In this document: in pieces, positions 52,345 to 61,495 of the stretch
Numbering within the stretch: position 1 is the stretch's first letter
Layout of the letters: each line of letters begins with the position of its first letter
Origin: JAAXHF01 sp963665955
GTDB taxonomy: Bacteria > Desulfobacterota > Binatia > Bin18
NCBI GenBank assembly: GCA_965231765.1
Contig: OZ246887.1
Location: 5,456,001-5,520,000, forward strand
Direction of reading: 5' to 3'
DNA: 64,000 nt
Made by a program: the position numbers and the translations under genes
The notes under the pieces: model-generated
Told to the model about the DNA's origin: nothing
The model's database searches: none
What the model saw: only the letters and a program-made list of their open reading frames with translations

Positions 52345-52386
52345 AGGCTGGCTTCGTGCCTGCCCCGCCTTTCGATAGGAGGCCCT

Positions 52387-52617
52387 ATGTGGCGCAATTA
52401 CACCGCAACGTATACCAAGATTGCTGCGGGTTATATGGGACAAATCGTAGAATGGCCGGAAGTGGTGACAGAGGGGAAAGACCTTGAAGAATGCCGACTC
52501 ATGCTCAAAGATGCTCTGCATGAAATGGTGCTGGCCCATCAGCAGCAAAACCGGGAGCTGCCTCCAGGAGACGGTTTGATTGAGCAGGTCCCAGTCGAGC
52601 TTGGCGATGTCAGTTAG
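52387..52617 (+). CDS. hicB: HicB-family antitoxin (short form)
   Basis: A 76-residue HicB antitoxin: TATYTKIAAGYMGQIVEWPEVVTEGKDLEECRLMLKDALHEMV, the compact HicB fold without the C-terminal HTH. It neutralises HicA. The stop overlaps the HicA start by 11 bp. The gene order is hicB then hicA. Unlike the orphan HicB at 12.1 kb, this pair looks complete. Confidence 0.9.
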   Translation: MWRNYTATYTKIAAGYMGQIVEWPEVVTEGKDLEECRLMLKDALHEMVLAHQQQNRELPPGDGLIEQVPVELGDVS

Positions 52618-52795
52618 GCATCGCGATCTGATTCGTTATTTGGAAGAACACGGGTTTCATTTGTTACGAGAAGGGGGAAACCATTCGATCTACACGGCCG
52701 GTGTCAAAACGATCCCGGTAAAACGGCATCGGGTGCTGGATAGACTAGTCGCCACTGCGCTGTGTAAACAGGCTGGAGTTCGTCCAAAATTTTAA
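52607..52795 (+). CDS. hicA: HicA-family RNase toxin
   Basis: A 62-residue HicA toxin, starting MSVRHRDLIRYLEEHGFHLL. The active-site His26 lies in REGGNHSIY, then the typical TIPVKRHRVLDRLVATALCKQAGV. HicA binds dsRBD-like and cleaves mRNA independently of translation. The start at 52607 is required by the family's N-terminus; the ORF from 52580 would add nine residues inside hicB. Confidence 0.92.
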   Translation: MSVRHRDLIRYLEEHGFHLLREGGNHSIYTAGVKTIPVKRHRVLDRLVATALCKQAGVRPKF

Positions 52796-52885
52796 GCTCG
52801 TATTCAGAACGCCCGGCATCGCCAAGATCCTCAACACGCAGACTGAAGCGCTACGGCGGCTCTTAGACCGAAAAGGAGATGGATA

Positions 52886-53977
52886 ATGACACCCGCCAAC
52901 CTCACTATTCGTAGTCTACGTGCCCGAGCCGTCCGCGTCCCCATGCCACGCCCCTTGCAGACGGGCGGAGGGCAGCTCCAGATTGCTCCGCTCGTCTTAC
53001 TTGACCTAGAGACGGCCGAAGGCATCACCGGCTGTAGTTATATCTTTGGCTATACGCCAGTGACACTCCGCCCGATAGTGCAGCTCCTCAAAGAAATGGA
53101 AGAACTGCTTGTAGACGAGCAGGTTGCGCCGCTTGCCCTGGGTGAAAAACTACAAGGTCGGTTTCGTCTGCTTGGCACCCAAGGCTTAGTAGGCATGGCC
53201 CTCGCCGGGATTGATATCGCTGCCTGGGACGCGCTGGCCAAAGCACTCGAATTGCCGCTGGTGCGTTTGCTGGGTGGCCAAGAGCGGCCCGTTCCGGCGT
53301 ATAACAGCTGTGGCCTTGGCATGAGTAATAGCAAAAGTGTCGCAGCAGAAGCTGAGGAGTTTGTGGCGGCCGGATTTCGCGCTATCAAAGTCCGCTTAGG
53401 CTATCCGGATGTTGCAACTGACGTAGCAGTCGTGCGGGCTATCCGCCGGGCTATTGGCGATGACATCTTGATCATGTCAGACTATAACCAATCGTTATCT
53501 GTGCCTGAGGCGCAGCAACGGGTGCGGCATCTGGATGAGGAAGGGCTGTTCTGGATTGAAGAACCGACTCGGGCTGACGATTACGACGGCTGCGCTCGGA
53601 TTCGTCGTGCCGCCCGCACCCCGATTCAAATCGGAGAGAACTGCTGGGGACCAAGCGACATGGCAAAAGCCCTGGCTGCAGAAGCGAGCGATTTCTGTAT
53701 GCCGGATGTGATCAAGATTGGCGGTGTGACGGGTTGGCTACGGGCGATTGCTTTAGCCGAGCCGATTGGCATGCCGATCTCGAGCCATCTCTTTCCTGAG
53801 CTGAGTGCCCACCTCCTTGCCATAACACCGACGTGTCATTGGCTCGAATATATGGATTGGGCGAATGCGATTCTACGCGAGCCGCTGACGCTCACAGACG
53901 GCAATGCGGTGATTTCTCAAGTGCCAGGCAATGGCTTGGCATGGAATGAACAGGCCGTCGCTCAGTACGCACTTTAG
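52886..53977 (+). CDS. Mandelate racemase-like enolase-superfamily enzyme
   Basis: A 363-residue enolase-superfamily protein very close to the mandelate racemase branch. Metal ligands Asp199, Glu225 and Glu251 are in MSDYNQS, WIEEPT and IGENCWGP. The His/Asp dyad is His301 (SSHLFPELSAHLLA) with Asp274 (MPDVIKIGGVTGW); Glu321 (HWLEYMD) is kept. The KxK pair reads Lys168-Val-Arg170, so the S-face base Lys166 of the Pseudomonas enzyme is Arg. Reaction: likely abstraction of an alpha proton from a 2-hydroxyacid or sugar acid. It lies after hicBA, start at 52886 after AAAAGGAGA. Confidence 0.9.
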   Translation: MTPANLTIRSLRARAVRVPMPRPLQTGGGQLQIAPLVLLDLETAEGITGCSYIFGYTPVTLRPIVQLLKEMEELLVDEQVAPLALGEKLQGRFRLLGTQGLVGMALAGIDIAAWDALAKALELPLVRLLGGQERPVPAYNSCGLGMSNSKSVAAEAEEFVAAGFRAIKVRLGYPDVATDVAVVRAIRRAIGDDILIMSDYNQSLSVPEAQQRVRHLDEEGLFWIEEPTRADDYDGCARIRRAARTPIQIGENCWGPSDMAKALAAEASDFCMPDVIKIGGVTGWLRAIALAEPIGMPISSHLFPELSAHLLAITPTCHWLEYMDWANAILREPLTLTDGNAVISQVPGNGLAWNEQAVAQYAL

Positions 53978-53986
53978 GGAGCAGTG

Positions 53987-54427
53987 ATGAACCAAGATGG
54001 TTTCTCGTGGCGCGTCGAATTTCAGCGTCGGCCGTGGTGGATGAATATCCTGTTTGTTTGGTGTCTGGTGCTGGCCATTGGGGTTCCAATAGAGCTTGTG
54101 GTACGTCCTCTGGCTGAAGATGTTGAGGTGTTGTTTGGCATTGAATTTACTGGCTTGTCAGCAAAAGCTGCTGGAGTGCTGCACTGGGCAATCTTCTTGG
54201 CTGGAGCCCGGGGCTTTTGGAAAATGGCGTCCTGGATGTGGCCCTGGGCGGCTGTGTATGTCTTCCAAGTGGCACTGGCTCACTTGGTCTGGAGTGAGTT
54301 GAGTACCAATGGCAATGGTTGGCCCATCGGACTGCTGCAAGCTGTGGTTATATCGGGCATTGCAGTATTGCTGTGGCGCGCCCGGCCGTTGTTTCAAGCC
54401 CAGAGCGTATTCCAGACGAGCGCGTAG
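53987..54427 (+). CDS. Small integral membrane protein
   Basis: A 146-residue protein with about four hydrophobic helices (MNILFVWCLVLAIGVPIELVV; KAAGVLHWAIFLAGARGFW; WPWAAVYVFQVALAHLVW; GLLQAVVISGIAVLLW). I do not recognise the family. No catalytic motif is visible. The ATG at 53987 follows AGGGAG; a GTG at 53984 is possible. It follows the racemase-like gene by 9 bp and is likely in the same transcript, ending at a strong palindrome. Confidence 0.7.
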   Translation: MNQDGFSWRVEFQRRPWWMNILFVWCLVLAIGVPIELVVRPLAEDVEVLFGIEFTGLSAKAAGVLHWAIFLAGARGFWKMASWMWPWAAVYVFQVALAHLVWSELSTNGNGWPIGLLQAVVISGIAVLLWRARPLFQAQSVFQTSA

Positions 54428-54452
54428 GAGCGTTTTGCGAACCGCTCCTACG
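54423..54452. terminator. Strong palindrome between convergent genes, REP-like
   Basis: CGTAGGAGCG (54423-54432) pairs perfectly with CGCTCCTACG (54443-54452) around a 10-base loop. The membrane-protein stop codon is in the left arm. GTAGGAGCGx palindromes are typical of Pseudomonas-type REP elements. It probably ends both this transcript and the convergent efflux operon. Confidence 0.65.
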
Positions 54453-54474
54453 TCAGCTATATCTGTATATTGGC

Positions 54475-57400
54475 CTAATCCGGCTGAGGTACAGGCTGCT
54501 GCAACTGGTCTTTAGGCACCTCGACTGGAACAACGGCGGGCTTGCTTCTGGTTGGTCTGTCACCCCGTCTGTTCGCCGTCAATAAGCGCGGCAAGCCCAG
54601 GATATCCTCCAGAATAAGATACGACGCTGGGACAATAAATAGAATAATCCAGGTGGCAAACAAGATCCCAAATCCAATCGAGATCGCCATCGGGATCAGG
54701 AAACGTGCCTGCATTGATGTCTCAAAGATCATTGGCATCAGACCAAAAAATGTGGTTAGCGAGGTCAGCAAAATTGGCCGGAAGCGGCGCATACCTGCCT
54801 GGAAAACCGCTTCCCGTGGGGACAGTTGGTCAACATCGCGAAACTTATTAGCTGTGACGACCAGGACAAGCGCATCGTTAATCACCACCCCGGCCAGGGC
54901 AACAATGCCAAACATGCTAATCAGGCTGAGTTCATAGCCTAACAGCATATGACCGATGACCGCACCAATAATGCCAAACGGAATACTCAGCATGACAATC
55001 AGCGGCTGGAGATAGCTCTTAAACGGGATAGCCAGTAAGGCATAAATCGTCAGCAGCGCGAAAATGAAACCGATTCCCATAGCCGCGAGTGATTCTTTTT
55101 GCCACTCTTGTTCACCTTCCAGGGCGTAGTTCAGTCCTGGATATTTCTGCATCAAGAGCGGGAGTTCGTTCTGCTCCAATTCTGCCACAATCTTGTTGGC
55201 ATTCGAGATCTCTTCATCAACATCGGCTGTGACGGCCATGATGCGTCGTCCTTGGCGGCGACGAATTTCTGTGTATGCCCGCCCATACTCAACAGCCGCC
55301 GCTTGGTACAGAGGAATTTCGCCGCCTTGCTCGGTGCGAATAACAAGCTGTTCGAGCGTATGGGCGGTATGTCGTTCCTCTGCCGGCAGCCGCACCATGA
55401 CTTTGACTTCATTCCGGCCGCGTTGTTGACGAAGCGCTTCTGCGCCGTAGAACGAGCCGCGCAGTTGACGGGCTAAATCAGTCGCATTAATGCCTAAGCT
55501 GCGCGCTTCGGGTTTGACTGTCAGGCTGAGTTGTGGTTTGCCCCGCGAGACACCATCGTCTACATCAGTCACACCAGCGTAGCCGGTCAAGATCTCAGCC
55601 AATTCGGCGGCTGCAGCTTCGAGGATCGGGCGCGAGCGGTGGGTCAGCTGAATGTCCAACGCCCCATCGGCGCTAAAACCAGATTCGGCCTTAAAGGTGA
55701 GCGATTCCAAACCGACAATATGGCTGCTTGCCTGTCGCCAGGTCTTGGAAAATTCGACGCTGCTGACGGCGCGCTGGTCGGACGGAACCAGAGCGACTTG
55801 CACGCCAGCTAAATGACTGCCGCTGAGCTTGGGTGCCTCCTCCTCTCCCGGACCACCAGTGCGTAATACCGATCCAATTTGGGTGTACGTGCCCCGGATA
55901 ATGGCGGGCCCGCCATGGGTGTTAAGCGCGACTTGAAGCCCATCGAGCATTTGCTGCTGCACCCGGCGTGAGGTGTCGAGTGGAACGCCAAACGGGAGGG
56001 TGGCTTGGGCGGTGACGATATCGGCATCAACACGCGGCATAAAGCTAAACTGGATATGCCCTCCTCCGACTGCTCCCAGAGCAAGAATCAGGGCTGCAAG
56101 GCCAGTCATCAGCGTCGCATACCGATACGAGATGGCCACGCGGACAACAGGTTGATAGATCCGATCAATAAAGCGTTGCAGCAAACGGCTAAAGAACACG
56201 CGCGGGCGGTTGAGCAGATCCCAAAACCGACTCGGCGTCTCCTGATGTGACAGGTGAGCCGGCAAGATAAAGAGTGACTCAATCAAGGAGACAATAAACA
56301 CTGAGACGGTTACTGCGGGAATGTTACGGAAAAAGTTTCCTGCGACACCGGGGATAAACATGAGTGGCAGAAACGCGGCAATATTGGTCAGGACTGCAAA
56401 AACAATTGGCCCCGAAATCTCTTGTGCACCTTCAGTCGCAGCCTGCAGAAACGGCATGCCGTGTTGGCGCTTCTCGTAAATATTCTCTCCAACAACCACC
56501 GCGTCATCAACAATGATCCCGAGGGTAATAATAAAGGCAAACAAGGAAATCATATTGATCGAAGCACCGCTGAAGGGCAAGAATAAAAAGGCTCCCATGA
56601 CCGAAATAGGGATGCCCAAGGTGACCCAAAAGGCGAGCTTAGGGTCAAGAAATAAACCTAAGAGCAGCAAGACCAAGCAGAGGCCAAGGAAGGCGTTTTT
56701 TAACAGCAGGCTCATGCGGTCGCGGTAGATCTCTGAGCTATCGTTCCAGACAGACAGGCTAACCCCCTCGGGCAAACGGGGTTGAATTTCTTCGAGATAG
56801 GCGTGCACGCTGGCGGACACAGACTGCGGGGTTTCCCGGGCAACCCGAAACACGTTGACTTGGACGGCGGGTTGCGTATTGTAATACGACTCGAAATCCC
56901 AATCTTCAAAGCCATCTTTAATCGTCGCAATATCGCCGACCGTAATGTGTGAGCCATCCGGGGCTGACGCCACAGGAATATTCGCGTATTCACTGGCGTA
57001 ATCGCGTCGTTCCTGGGTGCGTAGAAGAATTTCTCCACCTGCCGCTTTGAGTCCGCCAGCGGGCAGCTCAACCGCCGCTTCGCGCACCTCGCGGGCAATC
57101 TGGCCGAGTGTCAGATTATGAGCCCGCAGATTCTGCTGGGAAACCTCAATCGCAATTTCGAGCGGACGCACAGCCCCCAGTTCGACCAAGGTAATGTCTG
57201 GGCGCTGCAAGAGTTCATCCCGGATTTGCTCGGCCAAGTCGCGCAGAGTTTGTTCATCTTGGTCTCCATAGACCATGAGCGTCACGACTTGGTTACGCAG
57301 TTCAATCAGGCTGACAACAGGCTTTTCCGCCTCTTCTGGAAACGACTGAATACTATCGACTCCATTTTTGACATCTTGAAGGGCTTTGCTGGCATCGGCC

Positions 57401-57735
57401 CCGGTGAGCAGCTCAACAACAACAGAGCCATAGCTTTCGCGGGCCGTCGAGGTGACTTTTTTCACCCCATCGACGCCGCGCGCGCGGTCCTCAATGGACA
57501 GGATAATCCCTTGCTCGACCTCGGCTGGACTCGCGCCAGGGTAGGGAACACCCACTAAGATAATATCTGTCGCGAATTCTGGCATGACCTCTTGTTTGAC
57601 CCGCGTGCTGGCAATAAGTCCGCCAATGACAAAAATCAGCATCACCAGATTGGCCGCCACATGGTTGCGCGCCATCCAGGCAATTGGGCCGGTATATGAT
57701 TTCAGTGCTGCGGAAGGAGGTGTCTCAGATGCCAT
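54475..57735 (-). CDS. RND-family efflux permease (AcrB/HAE1-like)
   Basis: A 1086-residue inner-membrane RND transporter. It has an N-terminal helix (NLVMLIFVIGGLIAS), a large periplasmic porter domain with YPGASPAEVEQGI, then transmembrane block 4-6 with the proton-relay Asp pair in TLGIIVDDAVVVGENIYEK, and a second half ending in GIVALAGVVINDALVLVVTA and TTFFGLMPMIFE. It exports drugs, lipids or metabolites with the adaptor and outer-membrane proteins encoded just upstream. ATG at 57735 is used; GTG at 57759 is equally possible and lies closer to the adaptor stop (57765). Confidence 0.94.
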   Translation of the reverse strand: MASETPPSAALKSYTGPIAWMARNHVAANLVMLIFVIGGLIASTRVKQEVMPEFATDIILVGVPYPGASPAEVEQGIILSIEDRARGVDGVKKVTSTARESYGSVVVELLTGADASKALQDVKNGVDSIQSFPEEAEKPVVSLIELRNQVVTLMVYGDQDEQTLRDLAEQIRDELLQRPDITLVELGAVRPLEIAIEVSQQNLRAHNLTLGQIAREVREAAVELPAGGLKAAGGEILLRTQERRDYASEYANIPVASAPDGSHITVGDIATIKDGFEDWDFESYYNTQPAVQVNVFRVARETPQSVSASVHAYLEEIQPRLPEGVSLSVWNDSSEIYRDRMSLLLKNAFLGLCLVLLLLGLFLDPKLAFWVTLGIPISVMGAFLFLPFSGASINMISLFAFIITLGIIVDDAVVVGENIYEKRQHGMPFLQAATEGAQEISGPIVFAVLTNIAAFLPLMFIPGVAGNFFRNIPAVTVSVFIVSLIESLFILPAHLSHQETPSRFWDLLNRPRVFFSRLLQRFIDRIYQPVVRVAISYRYATLMTGLAALILALGAVGGGHIQFSFMPRVDADIVTAQATLPFGVPLDTSRRVQQQMLDGLQVALNTHGGPAIIRGTYTQIGSVLRTGGPGEEEAPKLSGSHLAGVQVALVPSDQRAVSSVEFSKTWRQASSHIVGLESLTFKAESGFSADGALDIQLTHRSRPILEAAAAELAEILTGYAGVTDVDDGVSRGKPQLSLTVKPEARSLGINATDLARQLRGSFYGAEALRQQRGRNEVKVMVRLPAEERHTAHTLEQLVIRTEQGGEIPLYQAAAVEYGRAYTEIRRRQGRRIMAVTADVDEEISNANKIVAELEQNELPLLMQKYPGLNYALEGEQEWQKESLAAMGIGFIFALLTIYALLAIPFKSYLQPLIVMLSIPFGIIGAVIGHMLLGYELSLISMFGIVALAGVVINDALVLVVTANKFRDVDQLSPREAVFQAGMRRFRPILLTSLTTFFGLMPMIFETSMQARFLIPMAISIGFGILFATWIILFIVPASYLILEDILGLPRLLTANRRGDRPTRSKPAVVPVEVPKDQLQQPVPQPD

Positions 57736-57764
57736 AGTGTTGGGCCTTGTGGGTTCCACCAGGA

Positions 57765-59078
57765 CTAGCCTTTGCTCTCAGGAGCAGGGCTGGGGGGAGC
57801 CGGTGCAGGCTGAGGAGTGGAAGCCTGTTGTGGTGCTGCGGCAGCGCTCTGCAATGCCATGCCAGGCAAGGCGACGGGCAGTGGGCTGGTAATCACTTCG
57901 TCGCCATCTTGCAACCCGCTCTCAATCAGGAGTGAGTCTTGTCTGCCCAGCATGACTTCGACCTGGCGTATTTCCAGCTGATTGTTTGCGTTTTTGATCC
58001 ACAGTCGGCTGCCTTCTCGGAGGGTGTGACGGGGCAGGACAAAGACATTGGACAGGCGGGGTCCGTCGATTTCGACCCGTACATACTCTCCGAGTAAAAG
58101 CGGCAGCTGTTGGTCGTGCGATTGTTTCTGACTTAATGGATCAGTCACCAAGACAAGGAGGCGGGCCATACGACCATTTTGTGACACATCACCAAGGAGA
58201 CCGGCGACACTGCCTTCGCGCAGGGCAGTTTTGCCGTTGCCAAGATCCCGGACAATACGAACGCGTGAGCCTTTTGTATTTTTTGCCGCGGGAATATCGA
58301 CCCAGGGTAATTCATGCAGGGGGATGCTGACTTCGACCCGAAACGCGTCCGTACAGACCAGTCTGGAAATTGGCGTCTGCGACATGACTAATTGGCCGAC
58401 TTCTACGGATTCCTCCAGGACCAAGGCATTGCACGGAGCAGTGAGGATGGTCCGTTGGTGGTCCAACTTGGCCTTGGCTAATCGGCTTTTTGCGGCTTCC
58501 AGGGCTGCCTTCTTCTCCTGTAGATGCGGTTCGCGCAAGGCCAGTCGTTTCCCCATTTTGCTCGTCTTGATCGACGACTCCAGCAAGTTCCATTCGCGCT
58601 CGGCGATGACCTGATTGCCCTGCTCAAGCTGTAGCTCAAACTCGGCTTTGGCTAGCGCACCTTGCTGTGTTTCAACGGTATAGGTGTAGTCGCGTGGATC
58701 AATCCGTAACAAGACTTCGCCCTTGCGCAATCGGCCGCCTTTGACCAGGTTGGCATGTTGCTCGATGACAGAGCCAGCGACTTGGGGCTGAATCGTCAAT
58801 TCCTGATGTGCTTGGACTGTGCCAAAAGCGGAAATCACGGCCTGCATATCTTGTGCGTAAATAGTGAGGACTTCTACCGTAGCGGCGGTTGCTTGCGGGG
58901 GCGCCTTTTTGACCGTCGGGCGACTTGCAATGAGCGCCCGGGCGCCAATGACACCTCCGCACAGAATGAGGACGGGGATAAGAACTTGGAGGAACCGTTT
59001 TGTCCGTTTTGGTCGAGTCGGAGTATGTGAGGTGTCCGTCATGTCCATTGGGTGTGACTCGTGTTGGGTGTCTGTCAT
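57765..59078 (-). CDS. RND efflux periplasmic adaptor (MFP/HlyD)
   Basis: A 437-residue membrane-fusion protein: short cytosolic leader, one transmembrane helix (FLQVLIPVLILCGGVIGARAL), lipoyl-like (AHQELTIQPQVAGSVIEQHANLVKGGRLRKGEVLLRID) and alpha-hairpin (VETQQGALAKAEFELQLEQGNQVI) domains, then beta barrel. A Pro/Ala-rich tail closes it. The ATG overlaps the outer-membrane gene's stop (ATGA) by 4 bp. It bridges the RND pump and the outer-membrane channel. Confidence 0.93.
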   Translation of the reverse strand: MTDTQHESHPMDMTDTSHTPTRPKRTKRFLQVLIPVLILCGGVIGARALIASRPTVKKAPPQATAATVEVLTIYAQDMQAVISAFGTVQAHQELTIQPQVAGSVIEQHANLVKGGRLRKGEVLLRIDPRDYTYTVETQQGALAKAEFELQLEQGNQVIAEREWNLLESSIKTSKMGKRLALREPHLQEKKAALEAAKSRLAKAKLDHQRTILTAPCNALVLEESVEVGQLVMSQTPISRLVCTDAFRVEVSIPLHELPWVDIPAAKNTKGSRVRIVRDLGNGKTALREGSVAGLLGDVSQNGRMARLLVLVTDPLSQKQSHDQQLPLLLGEYVRVEIDGPRLSNVFVLPRHTLREGSRLWIKNANNQLEIRQVEVMLGRQDSLLIESGLQDGDEVITSPLPVALPGMALQSAAAAPQQASTPQPAPAPPSPAPESKG

Positions 59079-60571
59079 GGTGCTGTCGTGTGGGAGCCTG
59101 ATATCGCCTGCGCGAACTGGAGGCTCGGAGGCGGGGCGATAGAGTTCATCCACTGTCCGCCCAAGGCTCGGTACAAGGTCGCGCGAATATTCAGGAGTCT
59201 GCGTTTTTCAGTAATCATCCGACGCTGGAGGCCTTGGAGAGATTGGACTGCGATCAGGACGGTCACGTAATTGATTAAGCCGTGGACATAGCGCGACTGC
59301 GATTCTTGGAGCGTTGCCTGTGCCAGAGAAATTTGGTTCTCCAGGTTTTCGATCAACTCGACCTGAAAGCGTTCACGAACTAAGGCATCTTCAATTTCGA
59401 GCAGCGCCTCTAGATACGTTTGCCCGAACCGGTCAAGCAGTTCTTGAGTGACTGCTTTTTGGCGGAGGACCTGGTTGCGACGCCGACCGCCATCAATGAT
59501 TGGCAGAACCAAGTTACCGACCAGCGAACCAACTTCTTGGCGGAAGACGGTCGAAAAGCTGCGGGCGCTAAACTCGTACGATAGATCGAGTACCAATCGA
59601 GGCAGACGTTCTGCGACTGCTGTTGCGACTCGAAAGTCCGCCGCCTGCAAGCGCAGCTGAGCCGCTCGGAGATCCGGGCGAGCGATCAGTAGCAGGGCGG
59701 GGTGACCTAACTTGGGGAACGGGGGTAAATCTGGCAGCAAGCCGTCTGGTGCAAGCGTATCGAATGAACCCGGTGGAGCACCAAGCAAAACGGCTAATTG
59801 GTTGTACGAGGTATTCAGGGTTGAACGGACGATCGGAATTTCTCCCTGCGTGGCGACCAGCTGTTGGCGCTGCTGCAACACATCAACGGCAGAGCCCGCG
59901 CCGACGCCAAAACGGACTTCCGTTAATTCGAGTAGAGATTGGCTCACTTGGATTTGTTCTTGCAACAGCGCCAACAGCGCCTTTTGTTCTTGCAGAGTGA
60001 ACCACACGTCTACGACGGAGCCAGTCAAGAATAACGCGCTGGCTTCAACATCTTGTCGGCTGGCTTCATACTCAAGCCCGGCAGCTTGGCGCTGCGAAGA
60101 AATACGTTTCCACAGGTCAATTTCATACGACAAGCCGTAGCTGACAAAATAGCGATCTGTATTGGAGATACGGGTTGTGTGTCCACCTTGGCTATCGATA
60201 GCCTCTCGATCTTTCTGGTGCGTCCGGGCGCCCCCTCCTCTGAGATCAACCTGGGGGGAGAACTGTGCGCCTTCGATTTGAGCTTGGGCGTGGGCTTGGG
60301 CGAGTCTGCTCCACAACTGGCGGAGATTGAGACTCTCAGCCAAAGCAACCTGAATAACTGCATTGAGTGCCGGGTCGTTAAATTCTGTCCACCACTCGCC
60401 AATCACGCGTGTGCCCACCAGCGTACCGTCTTGGCTATGATGATACGTTTTCTGTACCGGAACGTGCGGGCGATCTAACGTCCGGACCTGGTACGGGCTG
60501 CAGCTGGCAACCACAAACACCAGGATGAGTAGGGAGACACACAAGCGCTGGATCGGTGTACACATGCTCAT
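59075..60571 (-). CDS. Outer-membrane efflux lipoprotein (TolC/NodT type)
   Basis: A 498-residue OMF protein. The signal peptide ends in the lipobox VVASC with Cys24 as the lipidated residue. The two TolC-like halves are visible: SLNLRQLWSRLAQAHAQAQIEGAQF with coiled helices, the ARPDLRAAQLRLQAADFRVATA repeat, then IENLENQISLAQATLQESQSRYVHG. It forms the outer-membrane exit channel. Its stop is coupled to the adaptor start. Second gene of the tetR-omf-mfp-rnd operon. Confidence 0.93.
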   Translation of the reverse strand: MSMCTPIQRLCVSLLILVFVVASCSPYQVRTLDRPHVPVQKTYHHSQDGTLVGTRVIGEWWTEFNDPALNAVIQVALAESLNLRQLWSRLAQAHAQAQIEGAQFSPQVDLRGGGARTHQKDREAIDSQGGHTTRISNTDRYFVSYGLSYEIDLWKRISSQRQAAGLEYEASRQDVEASALFLTGSVVDVWFTLQEQKALLALLQEQIQVSQSLLELTEVRFGVGAGSAVDVLQQRQQLVATQGEIPIVRSTLNTSYNQLAVLLGAPPGSFDTLAPDGLLPDLPPFPKLGHPALLLIARPDLRAAQLRLQAADFRVATAVAERLPRLVLDLSYEFSARSFSTVFRQEVGSLVGNLVLPIIDGGRRRNQVLRQKAVTQELLDRFGQTYLEALLEIEDALVRERFQVELIENLENQISLAQATLQESQSRYVHGLINYVTVLIAVQSLQGLQRRMITEKRRLLNIRATLYRALGGQWMNSIAPPPSLQFAQAISGSHTTAP

Positions 60572-60618
60572 GAGTGCTTCACGTTTCAGACAAAAGCAAC
60601 GTAAATATTGCGTCTTTT

Positions 60619-61353
60619 CTACTTTTTGCCGAGGCGTTTTGCCTGAGCCGTGATGCCAGCCAACGAAAAATCTGCAATATGGTTGGCAATGCCAGAGATA
60701 ATGGCTGGGTCATATTGCAGGAAACTTTGAATGCGCTCGAGTTGGTCCTGCATGGCTTGCTTGCCTTTTTTTGTGTGCTGGCCATTTTTGCGTGGGACAC
60801 CAGTTTTGACATGACGCTGGAAGCGTTCGATCATGGGCCGCGAATGGCGGTAGATCAGGCATTGACCGAACACGCTGGTACAACACAGCTGGACGAGCGG
60901 GGTGTCTTGGCTGACCCCCAAAACCGCAGCAACCAGATCTTCCCCAGCGGCATAGATGGGCTGCATAGAGCGTTCTAACAGCTCATCAAAAGCTGGAGTT
61001 GGGTCTTGCAATTCTTTGACGACCAGCTCGTAGACGGCATGGCCACCAACGCCAAGCATCCGCTCGGCATTCCACACGACCCATGCACGCAGCTGTTCTT
61101 GCGGATGGTCCGGATCATCCGCCAGCTGTGGCATGGGACGCGGAGGTTTGGCGTTTTCAAAGGCGTGTGTCAAAACCGCTTTGTAGAGCTCCATCTTACC
61201 CCCGAAGTGATAGTTGACAGCGGCGAGATTCGCTCCAGCGGTGGTACAGATTTCCCGTATGCCAGCCGCGTGAAAGCCTTTATCGACGAAGATGTCGGCT
61301 GCGACTTCAAGGAGTTTCTGGCGGGTGAGTTTACTTTTTTCAGTCAGAATCAT
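60619..61353 (-). CDS. TetR-family repressor of the RND operon (CerR/DUF1956-like)
   Basis: A 244-residue TetR regulator. HTH: KLLEVAADIFVDKGFHAAGIREICTTAGANLAAVNYHFGGK at about 14-55; the C-terminal domain matches the DUF1956/CerR group that controls RND pumps. It is the first gene of the operon, 47 bp before the OMF gene, with a perfect operator ending 1 base before its start codon, which argues for autoregulation of the whole operon. A positively charged C-terminal half (KKGKQAM). Confidence 0.88.
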   Translation of the reverse strand: MILTEKSKLTRQKLLEVAADIFVDKGFHAAGIREICTTAGANLAAVNYHFGGKMELYKAVLTHAFENAKPPRPMPQLADDPDHPQEQLRAWVVWNAERMLGVGGHAVYELVVKELQDPTPAFDELLERSMQPIYAAGEDLVAAVLGVSQDTPLVQLCCTSVFGQCLIYRHSRPMIERFQRHVKTGVPRKNGQHTKKGKQAMQDQLERIQSFLQYDPAIISGIANHIADFSLAGITAQAKRLGKK

Positions 61354-61354
61354 T

Positions 61355-61374
61355 TTTCAAACGCTCGTTTGAAA
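61355..61374. promoter_or_regulatory. Operator of the RND-operon TetR repressor
   Basis: TTTCAAACG (61355-61363) pairs perfectly with CGTTTGAAA (61366-61374) around CT. It overlaps the ribosome-binding region immediately before the tetR start, so binding would block the operon. A related half-site, TGTTTCAAG, occurs upstream. Confidence 0.75.
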
Positions 61375-61495
61375 CCAGCATATCATACTCCTGTTTCAAG
61401 ACAAGTGAGTCTGTTGCGGAAGCAGCACAAAATCACATACATTTCTGTATGAGTTTGGCTTATGAGAAGAGCAGGCTGAAAGGAAAAAAACGGCT

